Below, one piece after another: positions 22,114 to 32,870 of a DNA stretch of 64,000 nucleotides. This DNA comes from Tulasnella sp. 424. Taxonomy: Eukaryota; Basidiomycota; Agaricomycetes; Cantharellales; Tulasnellaceae. A program made the position numbers and the translations under genes. The notes under the pieces are model-generated. The model made no database searches, was not told the origin of the DNA, and saw only the letters and a list, made by a program, of their open reading frames with translations. The stretch's first letter is position 1. The number at the start of each line of letters is the position of its first letter. The stretch spans positions 124,001 to 188,000 of the forward strand of contig WSUB01000060.1 of the NCBI GenBank assembly GCA_019633425.1. Direction: 5' to 3'.

Positions 22114-24439
22114 ATGGCCAACTATGCTAAGGAACTCGGGCCTGCATCAGGCATTCACAGTGTTCGGTGGGTCCTTGAACGACGCCGACATGCCCGGCAG
22201 GTCCTCACACACATTGATCCTTCCACCTTACAGCAGCTCTGGTCCCAGAGGTAAGACCGTTAAAAAATAGATTATGTGAGGACTCGGAGAATTCTAAACC
22301 TCTATCGGTCAGTGCCTGAGAGAACGCCAACTGGTCTGAAACGACGCCTCTCCACCATGACGAACTCCGGTGGTTCCCGCTCTAGGAGCAGCTCCTCAAA
22401 ACGCCGCAGAACTGCAAGCCTGAACGATCGATTTGACCGTATGCTTCGTCGAGTCCAGGATCATGGTATAGCCGCAGTGTCCACGCCGACCCCGGCTCCG
22501 TCAAGTTCGAACAGGCGAAAGGCGAGAACTAAGAAACTGTCTGGTGCACACACCAGGACCGGGGATATGAGCCTTCAAGACCTGCGCGGGGACTACGTCG
22601 GACACGAATTTGCTGTCTTAAAGCAACGAGGGCAAGAGGTTACACAAGGTGACCACGATCATGACGAAACGGACGCTACCAGCCGCACAAAACAAGTTGA
22701 TTTTTCGGCGGCTATTATCTTCGTGGACCGAACACCTCACTTTACCTCCTTCCCTATAGGATCGAAGCAGGAAGTCTCTTCCCCCGTGGCTCTCGGACAC
22801 CTTTGCCCTTCTCCCAGCAGACCACCCGCTTCAGAAACTGGCTCCGGCGCGATCGAGTGGTCCTGATGAATGCAACGAACCAAACTCCTCCGCGATTATT
22901 GAGAATGGCGACCTATTCGCACCTGCTACGTCCTCTCTAGCCAGCACAGGACTTGAGGTTATGGCTGGCCCTGGATATGGTGTGGCTCGGCCCCAGGCTC
23001 CAATATCGCCACGACCTCGACTATTAGGCAATTCCGGTCATGCTTCACAGACGCAGTCCTACCAAGACACCTCTGCAAAGTCGCTCTTTGAACGTACTTT
23101 GCAAGAGCTCCCGCCCTCTGCATGGCCTTATTGCTCTCCGGGGCCTGCAGCTCGTGGTACGACCGATTGTACGTGCTCTCCTCTAACCGGGAGCCATAGT
23201 CCCAGTACCGGTGACGATACCTCGAGCTTTTGCTTTTCTCCCTTCATTCCACAAACAGCGCTAGCGGTGGAGTTCGAATCGATGAACCATTCGCCAGTTA
23301 TTTCAGACTACGCTACCAGCACTTCACCATCTCGCTCAGAACGACCAAGAGATTCAATGAGAGGGCAGGAAATCCCTAGCTCCTCACGTTTGGGTGTAGA
23401 GGAATGGCCCAAGATAGGTGGAATCTCGGACAGGGCATTCGCTCCTCTCCCAATCAGTGCACGATTGACTTTCTCCGCCACCGAGATCCATCATCCCTCA
23501 CCACGACGTAACGCTCCGGTATTTCTGGAATCTGGGGGTGGAATGCAAAGCAAACCCGAGTACGGATTGAACCGAACTGCTGCTCTCGCTCCTACATCCT
23601 CCCCAATGGATGTCGAACCGATCCCCGTAAGCGAAGAGTTCAACAATGCACGGGGCTTTAACCGAGTGCCTTCGAAGGACGGAAATACGGTTTATCCTTT
23701 CCGTGAACTCAATGTTGCAGGAAGTCCCTCGCCCACCTTTCTTGCGGTGTCTGATCCGAATACGAGATACACCAATTCTGTCAGTCCTGGTAGGAGGATA
23801 AATAAGGTAGAGGGGCATCTCCTCTCCCCTTTCTCGTCGAAGGTCGCGATGGATGACGATTTCTTGCTTACGACTCCCCGCCGACAACCTGGTTCGAACT
23901 TCTTACCGTTTCAAACACCCAATTCTCGCTTCCAGGAAGCTTCGCAATCACCCCTCCAGAGTTCAATGCATGGATTCGCTGAAAGCCCCACTATTCTCAG
24001 GAAGACGGATCGGTATGCCGACGAGCTTGTTGCCTACGCAGCGAAGATGAGCACGGAGAGCATGCCCTTCTCGTCCCCAAGAAAGCTTCTCTATCACTCT
24101 GACTGGGCTCAGCAGACCAGAGAACCTCCATTCCAACGTGACTCATCAGTCGAGTGGGTCACGGGTGAGAGTTTACCGCGATGGACAAGACCGGTGCGCG
24201 ATGGAGGTGCCATAGATCCATTGTCAGGTCCAAATAAAGATATCCCGGCCAGATCCTCTTCTCTGACCGCTCACTTGGCGAGGCTCCCACTGACAAACCC
24301 TTGGATATCGGAGGGGACCGAACATAGTATGGCCGATGACGACTGGGGTTCAGAAGAATCGGTGCAGTCTTGGAACGAGATGCACTCCAAAGAGCTGTCG
24401 GACTTGCAGGAGGAAACGGGAGGAGATTGGCCTGCCTGA
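22114..24439 (+). CDS. Hypothetical disordered protein, 689 aa
   Basis: Three exons: 22114-22250, 22386-22638 and 22760-24439, joining in one frame. Intron 1 removes a run with in-frame stops, and intron 2 switches frame correctly. N-terminus MANYAKELGPASGIHSVRW then a basic helix-like part (VLERRRHARQVLTHIDP) and a basic nuclear-localisation-like RSSSSKRRRTASLNDRFDRM. Residues about 130-630 are low-complexity, rich in Ser/Pro with many SP and TP sites (candidate CDK/MAPK sites). The C-terminus is acidic with tryptophans (ADDDWGSEESVQSWNEM, ending GDWPA). No domain recognised. Probably a disordered nuclear protein; function unknown. It lies head-to-tail upstream of CDC6, 364 bp away. Confidence 0.7.
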
Positions 24440-24803
24440 TAATTCCAAATCGTTCGGAACTTTTGCTTCGTTTTTGATAGAATATTGATACTATGACGTG
24501 CCAAATCGCGTTGAAAGGACCACTCTAAAGGATCATGTCAGATACCGTTAAGCGAGAAGCTAAACCCGGTACTACTTGTCGAGTGATGGATTCTCCACCC
24601 ATGGTCGATATGGCGGACCAAGAGATATAGCACGAAAGCCTGAGGCAGCGACAACAAAAGCGCGGTCACGTGAGGACAAACACCCTTTGGCAGGAATTCC
24701 CATCGCCTTTTCTCCTTCCCACTGCTCTCCCAGACACCAGCACTGTCCACCCCGACCACCCTCCCCCATCTTAATCCACAGCTTTACGCACTAATTACCA
24801 ACA
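24440..24803. other. CDC6 promoter region
   Basis: Contains the palindrome TCACGTGA at 24666-24673, about 130 bp upstream of the CDC6 ATG, and a C-rich leader. No gene. Confidence 0.4.
24666..24673. promoter_or_regulatory. Palindromic E-box TCACGTGA
   Basis: Third exact copy of the octamer, preceded by gcgcgg, about 130 bp upstream of the CDC6 start codon. Confidence 0.35.
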
Positions 24804-27280
24804 ATGGTCTTAGGAAAACGCACTCGCAACGTGGCATCATCATCCACCGCTACTCCATCATCATCCAAGACTGCCATTCTCGACACACCCCCAGCCAGCG
24901 CTTCCGCACCTTGCAAACGCGCCAGAACACGTTCATCAGAGCCTCCAATCGAAGATACTCACAATAATAAGGAGAACGTCGCACCACCAAACTGGTTTAT
25001 CTGCGGTCGCGGAGCAGACCGGCCGGTCAACTCTCCCGACGCAGAAGACGATGACGAGACCGAAGGAGATGAAGCCGACGAACATGAAGCACGGAGGTCC
25101 GCTACTACGTCTCGTACAACCCGCTCGCGAGGCAGAGCGTCAAATCGTAAGTCCCGCTTAGTGACCAATTTTTTGATATATTGTGTTCCGGACTGAGAAC
25201 CTTCCACGGTCGTCCCTCACAGTGAACACAACGACCAGCTCATCACGCGCAACGCCCATCCCAACGCGCCTCACCCGTACCGTCTCAGCTCCCGTCACCC
25301 AAATACCGCTCGAAACTCCCCCTCCGACTCCGGTCCATAAGAAATCCCGTCTCACTCGCACTGCCACAACACCGTCGTTACGATTGTCCAAGCTCAGCAT
25401 CAAGCCCTCCAGCGATGAAGCCGACGCGTCACCGGAGTCGCCTGCCATGGAAGTGGACAGTCCAGGGGACCTAACGTCGTCCTGCCCTTCTCCGACGAAG
25501 GAGAAATCGGTATATTGCCGTGCCAAGATGCTTCTACGTTGTAACGGGACATCAGCTTTGGCCAGCTCCGAAACCTCCGTCGCAATTGCCGCACGTGACA
25601 CGGAACGCGCTTCTATCGAGCAGTTTGTCCTAGGAGGTGGATTCCTGGCCCCAAAGTCTGCCGAAGAGGCAATTTCGACGCTGTACATCTCCGGTCAACC
25701 CGGAACCGGCAAGACGGCGCTTGTCACCGACGTTCTCAGAAAGCTGGCAGAACGAGACAACACATCGTCTCTTACCTCCATCTACGTCAATTGCACCGGC
25801 TTATCGGATGTAAAGGCTGTCTGGGATCGCGTTTGGGAGGAGGTTGTCCAAAGCTCGGGCGGTAGCGTTGGGAGCAAGTTGAAGCCAGGCGAGGCAAAGA
25901 AGAACTTTGAGAACGCACTGAAGAGGGACCAAGGTTTCCGATAGTGAGTGCATAATTCAACGAGTAGCATTTCGCGGTTCTGACCAGTTCCTGTAATTCC
26001 ATAGTGTGCTCGTTCTCGATGAGGTGGACTACGTTTCCAGGACCACTTCATCCCTCTCCGAAATCTACCAATTCGCTCGAAATCACGACAGCTCCCTCCG
26101 GCTCATCGGAATCGCCAATACCCTGACCCTGGGGGCCGAAGCAGGCCGTTCATCGCCAGCAACACCAACGAAAACCCCGCGCGCGGCTTCCTTTGCGGCT
26201 GTAGGGCCACAAAAGTCGCTAAACTTTACCGCGTATACCCATACCGATCTCTCCACCATCATCAACGCTCGCCTCGCCGCACTGTCTGCAGAAGAACGGA
26301 CCAGCACGTTCAACCCTGCCGCTCTCAACTTTCTCTCCAAGAAGGTCGCTGCTGTAAACGGCGACGTGCGGTATTGCCTAAGTGTCCTCCGACGGTGTGT
26401 AGAGAGTGCCGAGAAGGAGAGCATCGATGGAACTGGCAAGGGCAAGGTGGAAATGAAGCATGTACTCGAGTCCCTTCGGGCGCACGAGTCCGCCAAAACG
26501 GGTGCTGCCGCCGGTACATCGTCTAGTGCTGGCTCGGGGGGCTCTGGGATTGCACGAACTGTCCGAAACTTGGGACTGCATCCCCGCCTGGCTCTCGTCG
26601 CCTTGCTCTTAGGCTGGAAGCGGCTACAAGCAGATCTGCCGTTGACCGTTGGTCAATCCGGTTCTTCCTCCAAATCGGGCAACACCTCCGACGTGGACAA
26701 GTTGACGGCTCCCGTGCTGTACAACTTTTATATCGCTCTCCTTACTGCCATTGTTGTGAATGACAATGGTGAAGCGGGGCCCTCGACTCCCTTCAACCCT
26801 GTCTCGCGTGGCGAGTTTCAGGATATTCTTGGGTTGCTGGAAACCAGTGGGCTGGTTTCGTTCCCCAATGAGATTCCTCCGGCACTCGCTAGATCCATCT
26901 CCGGTTCCGCGTCAACACCTTCGTTCCCGACAGCTCCGATCTCTCCTCCGAAAACTCCAAGCCGTAACCGCATCATCCGATCAACATCTTTGGGGACCCC
27001 ATCCAGGAGTGTCTCGAGTTCCGGGGGAGGAAGAAAGCGTGTTTGTGACCCTTGTGTCGTCCTGAGCGAGAGTGTTCGGGAGGAGGAAGTCGTACGCGGG
27101 CTGACGACACCTGTCGCTGCGGACAAGGGCATGACTGCACAGGAGAAGGAGGTCGAGCGGGTGTGGACGAGGGAATTAAAGAGGGTCACCAAGGAAGTGG
27201 AGAAACGTGAACGGAAGAAAGTGGAGGAACGGGAGAAAGACGCGATTCGGGCTCGCGCATTCGAAGATGCACAGGACTAA
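24804..27280 (+). CDS. CDC6: CDC6, replication licensing AAA+ ATPase
   Basis: Loads the MCM helicase on ORC-bound origins in G1. Three exons (24804-25146, 25223-25943, 26005-27280), 779 residues. The N-terminal 200 residues are disordered, basic and Ser/Thr-Pro-rich (PPTPVHKKSR), typical of CDK-regulated CDC6. AAA+ domain: Walker A ISGQPGTGKTALV (about residue 270), Walker B VLVLDEVDYVSR (about 357, formed across the exon 2/3 junction), sensor-1-like RLIGIANTLTLG, and a lid with NGDVRYCLSVLRRCVE. The C-terminal winged helix is visible as ALVALLLGWKRLQ and FQDILGLLETSGLVSF. A basic coiled coil (EVEKRERKKVEEREKDAIRA) ends the protein. The insert after the sensor-1 strand (SSPATPTKTPRA) is Pro/Thr-rich. 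CDC6 is favoured over ORC1 because no BAH domain is seen. Confidence 0.9.
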
Positions 27281-28245
27281 CTTTTTGACGACTTCGTTTA
27301 ACTTTTTCGAGTTTTAATGACTTTGTTACGACTTTTGGTTAACAGCTTATCATTGCTTTTTAGATTCCAGGTTCTCCGCTCATTGTTCTCTCTGGAGCGT
27401 GCATATGCCCACATAGTAAATACCATGTACTATTTATGTAGCGGTTCCTCTCCCATGCTGTAATCCTTTATGTCAGCTGAATTCGGTTAGGATCTCTTTG
27501 CTCTGTGTGTGTCTCTTGTGGCTGTCTCGGGTACCTCGGAATTTGGAGAGCCGAGCCGGAGAACGTGGAGGGAACGAGGCCCGCCTACTCCCCCGTCGGT
27601 TGGTTTATTTCATCAGGGGAGGAGTCCCACCACCAAAGTAAGATGGCGGCCGGACCATGTGGTTATTCGGACGTTGGACATGCTGTCATGTCCCTGTTCG
27701 CGTGCTTGGTGGGGAAGCCACTGGTCTAGGGCGTGAGGGTAGGTTTCCGATTGCAGCGGGTATCGGGAGCTTTCATTGCGCGTGAATCTTTTATGACCTC
27801 CCCGGGTCTAGAAAGAAGCTCGGCGGATGTGTCTGTTCGGTGAACTGGTCGTGTCTTGATCGTTTATCATGCGAGGTGAGAGGTGTAACAAGTCGACGGA
27901 TTGAGTGAGTGAGACTGATTATCGTAAACCCACATGTTCCCAAGAGACCAAACTGAAAATTATACTTGCCACCCCTCGTGTCGGTTCACTTCACCCGCAC
28001 ATCGGCTTCCCTTTGCCAATCATATGCAACCTTACGAATAGCGCAATTAGTACTTATGTCCTGACCTGCAAAAGATTTCTTTTTTCAACCTTTTGGCAGC
28101 CTCCGCTACCGTCGATCCACGGCCAAGATACCACACGTACTCGATCGCTCTCTTTCATCGGGACCGTGGCTTGTAACACCAATACGCAGGGATCAAGGTC
28201 GAGTCTCTGGTAGATACGTGGCGCATTTCAGGTTGTAAAACAAGG
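27281..28245. other. Intergenic, ~965 bp, no gene seen
   Basis: Downstream of CDC6 and upstream of 7TM gene B. Short overlapping frames near 27505-27736 lack any domain or codon-level support. Confidence 0.4.
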
Positions 28246-29877
28246 ATGCTCGAGGCGACGACTATTGTATACTATGTCCTACAGCTGTTGGGTTTCGTCC
28301 TGGTGGGTGTTTCTCCCACAGCATTACTCTCTGCGAGTTGGTGGACTTACTGGTCTGGTGTTGTGGTGTAGCTGTCGATCCTGACGGTGACACTGACCTT
28401 GCCGGACAGCCCGTCTCGGCACCTGACGATTCCAAACCAGAATATGATATGGATATTGCAGGCCTTGTTGTCGAGTTTATTGTAAGCTTCGAGGCCCTCC
28501 CGGAAGTATCGAGCAACGCTGATCCTCAATGATATCGCGACAGACTCTTCCGCTCTGACCCAGGCTCGACCGACGTCAACCACACCTTGTGCAAAGTCCA
28601 ATCTGCCATCGTGTACGGAGCAGCTCCAGCCTTGTCTGCGGCAGCGTTCTCCGTAGTTGCTCGCTTGTGGTTCTTGACATTTACTGTGGACAAATCCAAG
28701 TCGCTGTTATTGCCCAACTCCAAGTGGCTTACAATCGTGGTGAGTCCCTTCTCCAGGTGTCTTTCATGCCCTTTTCGGCAAATCAGCTAACCACCCTCGG
28801 GCATGGTCAGCTTGTCGCTTTTCCATATGTCGTCTGGCTTGGGGTGTCCATTGTATCCGGAATCACGTCTGGCGACAATGTACGGCGCTTCCCTCAATAC
28901 TGCGCGAGTGACAACCAGGTTCCCGCGATGGTATCTGGTGTAACAGCGACCATCCTCTTGGTCATCGCGTCCTGCTTCCAGGGTAAGTCCTTACTTGCCC
29001 CAGAGTCGCCCACCCCTTCTCACAACGTCTCCTTCAATAGCCTGGACACTCTTCATCGTCTGGGGACGTTACCGCCGCACTCGGAGACTCGGCAAGCAAG
29101 AACTCGGCAACATCGACTTGGCTCTGTTTGTACGCATCTCAGCGTTCACGGTGTTGATTGTCATCGCAATTGTGTCAGTTCAACGGTTGCTTTCCTTACC
29201 TCATCGACACGACGGCCGCTAACACGTCTTGATGCACTGCCACAAATAGTTTGTCGATTGTCGCTATCGTCTCCGCTTGGTCGCAAGTCGCCCCAGATCT
29301 CCTCGTCGCTGGAAGTGAGTTACCCACCCCACAATGCCGACATGGAACGACGCGCGGTGCTGACGTTGATTTCAATTCGTTCATCTCCGAAAAAGTGGGC
29401 CCAATCATGTTCTTCATCTTCGGCACACAGCGAGATGTATTGGAGTTCTGGCATCTGAAACCGAGGCAGCAAGTCTCTTCAAGAACCCAACGTTCAACCC
29501 CAGCCAACACCTTGACGTCCGTCCACGCTGCGGGTCGTTCCGTTCCCGGATCTTCAGGCCCGCCATATGGAACTGATGCGTGGGACGTCGAGCGAGATCT
29601 AGCCCACGGGATAAGTCGACCGACTATCATCGTGTCGGGTGGACTGAAAGGGAAAGGTGGATTGGGAGAAGACTCCGACGTCGAGGACATTGAGATGAGC
29701 GATAGCAAACCTAGTACTGGCCAATTAGATGAAGAGGAGGCGCCTACAAACGGGGTCGCTGTCCGAACGATAAGAGTATGGACGTACGACGATCCGCCAA
29801 ACGATCAACATGGACATGCCCTGGTGGGATTCTCCACGACCCGCAGCGACTTGTCCGATTTAGATAAGACTCCATGA
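28246..29877 (+). CDS. Seven-transmembrane receptor-like protein, paralogue B
   Basis: Exons 28246-28302, 28372-28481, 28544-28739, 28811-28982, 29041-29173, 29250-29314, 29396-29877; 404 residues. Starts MLEATTIVYYVLQLLGFVL. Like its paralogues it has a conserved HLTIPNQNMIWILQ stretch between segments 1 and 2, TLCKVQSAIVYGAAPALSA entering segment 3, WFLTFTVDKSKSLLLPNSKW after it, GDNVRRFPQYCASDNQVPAM outside segment 5, WGRYRRTRRLGKQELGNID in a basic cytoplasmic loop and IMFFIFGTQRDVLEFWHLK closing segment 7. The tail holds YGTDAWDVERDLA, an acidic DSDVEDIEMSD and VRTIRVWTYD. It is tandem with paralogue C, 1.06 kb downstream. The cysteine in YCASDN and that in LCK may form the extracellular disulphide; that is inference. 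Confidence 0.85.
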
Positions 29878-30941
29878 GGAAGGTTCGTTTTTATCCGATA
29901 GTTTTTCTGGTACCTACATTTGCATGGTGATCTTGTTGTTGTTGTTGTTGTTTATCTAATGTATTAGGCTATCTACCTCGAAAGCTTTCTTTGGGATAGC
30001 TGAGCTCCCACCGACGTCACGAGGCTGGGTAGGGCCATCGTGGTCGCGTTTTTTCGACAGGTTTGTGGCTATGACGAGAAACCCTGCTCAATGCTGGAGG
30101 GCAGGCTTACTTAGGTGCCTAGCAGCACTCAACTGCACTCGATCGTTGGCTATGTCTATGTCATCAAGTTCTTTTGTAGACTTCCAAGGTCATCTCGGAC
30201 TAGTCATATATGACAGAGGAGAGCAAAGGGAGGCCTAGATTTCCAGCCCGAGGATTACTTTTCCCAAGGCCCCTGGAAATGGACCGCTCCGAGATCAAGC
30301 CTCAACGTTAAACCTCCACACAACCAAGTTTGGATTCGTTTTTCGGTTAGTCCTGGTACCCGGATTCGCAACTGCACCCTGCCTCCCCGAAAGTCGACGC
30401 GCTCAATCAACCTGGTCGTTTTCCCCGAATTGATGTCAAAGAGGGGAAATAATCGCATGAATCGAGGAATTTATATCGAGGTTAAAAAAGCATCATCGCG
30501 CATCTAATTATGAAGGGTTTTGGGTAATATTTCCTCGGAGCTTGCACTGGTGCCTGGCGGGCAAGGGGGGCAGGGTTCGGAAGCGGTCTGACAGTTAGGC
30601 AGAGTATATAACCGGCGGGCCGCTCTGATCTGCAACCAAGCCACACTGTGATACGCGGGACCTCATTAATTATCAATTCAATCCGCAAATTCCACTTTCG
30701 TCCGACGCGTCGGGAGTGTCGCCCATGGTCGCCATTACCAATCGGCATCACGTCGGAACCTCGTTGCCTATCCGACCCATATAGCCCGATTCCATGACAA
30801 GGCTTCTTCTCCCCCTCGAGAAATTTCCTATCCCCGTTCCTTCTCGTCCTCCCTCACCTCAACAAAAAAAAACCTCTCAATCAAGAGTGTGTTCTCTGGA
30901 GAACTATAGCATCTCGAGGGAAGCCGCTTGGCGGTCTCACT
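29878..30941. other. Intergenic between 7TM genes B and C
   Basis: Holds a GTT microsatellite (about 29932-29951) and a TATA-like gtatataacc near 30604-30613. No gene recognised. Confidence 0.45.
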
Positions 30942-32517
30942 ATGCTCGCAGCAACTACCATTGTATATTATTCACTACAACTGACAGGGTTACTCTCGGT
31001 GAGTCCAGCTTTCCTCTCCTTTCCTTCGGCACCCTTTGACCTGTCTCCCTTTTACCTAGCTTGTGATCCTCACCGTCACGTTTGCATTGCCACAAGGACC
31101 TCCACGGCATCTAACCATCCCTAATCAAAACTTGATTTGGATAATACAAGCAGTCGTCTCCTGCCTCCTGTAAGCGTCTCGCAGACTGAGCTGTTGGCAA
31201 GTTATGCTGACCCAACGGAAACCTGGAACAGGCTATTTACCGGCCATGCCAACTCAGAGCACATCCCGCTAGGACTATGCAAAGTTCAGTCGGCCATTGT
31301 TTACGGCGCTCCGCCTGCACTTTCAGCTGCAGCCCTTGCCGTGGTTGCCCGGTTATGGCTCTTGACGTTTACCGTGGACAGGGCAAAGTCGCTTCTCATC
31401 CCTAACTCTGCGTGGTTTACGGTCGGGGTAAGCTTTCGATCCCGTCCGCTGGTCCGGTGTAACATGCCAGCTCACCGGTTTTGGACACGCCTTGTAGCTC
31501 GTTGCGCTTCCATACGTCGCGTGGATCATCGTCGCGGTGTCTTCAGGGATAATAACAGGAGACAATGTCCGCCGGTTTCCTCAATACTGCGCCAGCGACA
31601 ATCAAGTACCTTCTATCATCTCAGGCGTCGGAGCGGCCTTTCTCCTCGTCGTCGCAGCTACACTGCAAGGTAAGCATTTATTGCCTCACTTCTTGGCGCC
31701 TCTGTCTTAATACCGCACGCCAATCTTAAGCCTGGACGTTTCTAATGGTTTGGGGTCGCTACCGACGCACCCGCAAGCTGGGCAGTCGAGAAATCGGTAA
31801 CATCGACGTCGCGCTGTTCTTGCGTATCTCAATGTTTTCAAGTTTGATTGTCATCGCATTGGTGTACGTTTCCTTCGACCTCTGGCTACCTTTGCCCCCG
31901 CCCGCGCTAATCCGCTGCCCTCTCCGCTTGAAGGCTTGCCATCGTGGCTATCGTCTCCTCATGGTCTCAAGCTGCCCCTGACCTACTTATTGCCGCGAGT
32001 AAGTCGCTGCCCACGTTAATCAAGTCTAATGACTGTGGTCCTGATGCACCCCTGTAAAGTGGGACCAATTTGCTTCTTCATTTTTGGAACTCAGAGAGAT
32101 GTCCTCATCTTTTGGCATATGGCGAAGGCGCAGCAGATTACGACAAGATCGCACCGCTCCACCCCGGGCAACACTTTTGCGTCGATCACTGCCGGCCAGC
32201 GCTCGGTACCTCTCGGAGGGGTAGGATCAGCCGGCCACGCCTACGGCACTGACGCGTGGGACCTGGAGCGGGATATTGCTCATCAGCAGGCTGGCGTTCG
32301 ATCTCCAAGTCTGGTCATATCGAACGGCATCAAGCGCTCCACGGCGGACTCGGATACGGAAGACATCGAGATGAGCGATGCCAAAGGCCAACACGTAGAA
32401 GACATAGCACGCGATGAAGATATAGTCCGGACTGTGCGGGTATTGTCATTTAGCACCGGAGAAAACCACGACTTGGATGTTCCACCACCACCTCCGCCAA
32501 AGTCGTACCAGATTTGA
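30942..32517 (+). CDS. Seven-transmembrane receptor-like protein, paralogue C
   Basis: Exons 30942-30998, 31060-31169, 31232-31427, 31498-31669, 31731-31863, 31934-31998, 32060-32517; 396 residues. Starts MLAATTIVYYSLQLTGLLS. Approximate membrane segments: 7-30, 43-58, 76-98, 120-142, 160-182, 208-230 and 238-258. Signature positions match paralogues A and B (GLCKVQSAIVYGAPPALSAA, GDNVRRFPQYCASDNQVPSI, WGRYRRTRKLGSREIGNIDV, FIFGTQRDVLIFW). The tail carries YGTDAWDLERDIA, DSDTEDIEMSDAKG, RTVRVLSF and a polyproline run before the end (PPPPPPKSYQI). It is closer to B than to A in the core. Receptor function is inferred from topology only. Confidence 0.85.
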
Positions 32518-32870
32518 TCCCGATACCTTTTCGATCGGTGGCAAAGATTGCCACCCTCCTTCGACTCATGGATTGTTGTACGCCCCCTTCTCCTTTGTAT
32601 TTATATGATAAAATGTATCGAGCAAATAGGATCGTCTCCTTTTGAACTTTGCGTGCTGAACCCCCAAATAAGCTCCATCAGGGATTTCCTGCGATCGAGC
32701 TGAGGAGTGTCTCAACATTAACAGCGGCAATCGGCCTCTGATCTCGTCGAATGTTCAAACGAAGCAAAAGAAGGTAGAAACTCTATTAGCACGAACAGCA
32801 AACTAATCAATTATAGAATGGTACGCGGTGCCGATAATGTTAACAAAAAAATCACACGCATTATATCTCG
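32518..32870. other. Convergent 3' region
   Basis: Between the 3' ends of 7TM gene C and the ADCK1-type gene. Nothing recognised. Confidence 0.4.

Noticed and set aside
27505..27736. Overlapping 74-75 codon frames downstream of CDC6
   Set aside because: Two frames of similar quality overlap each other; neither has ATG context or a domain.
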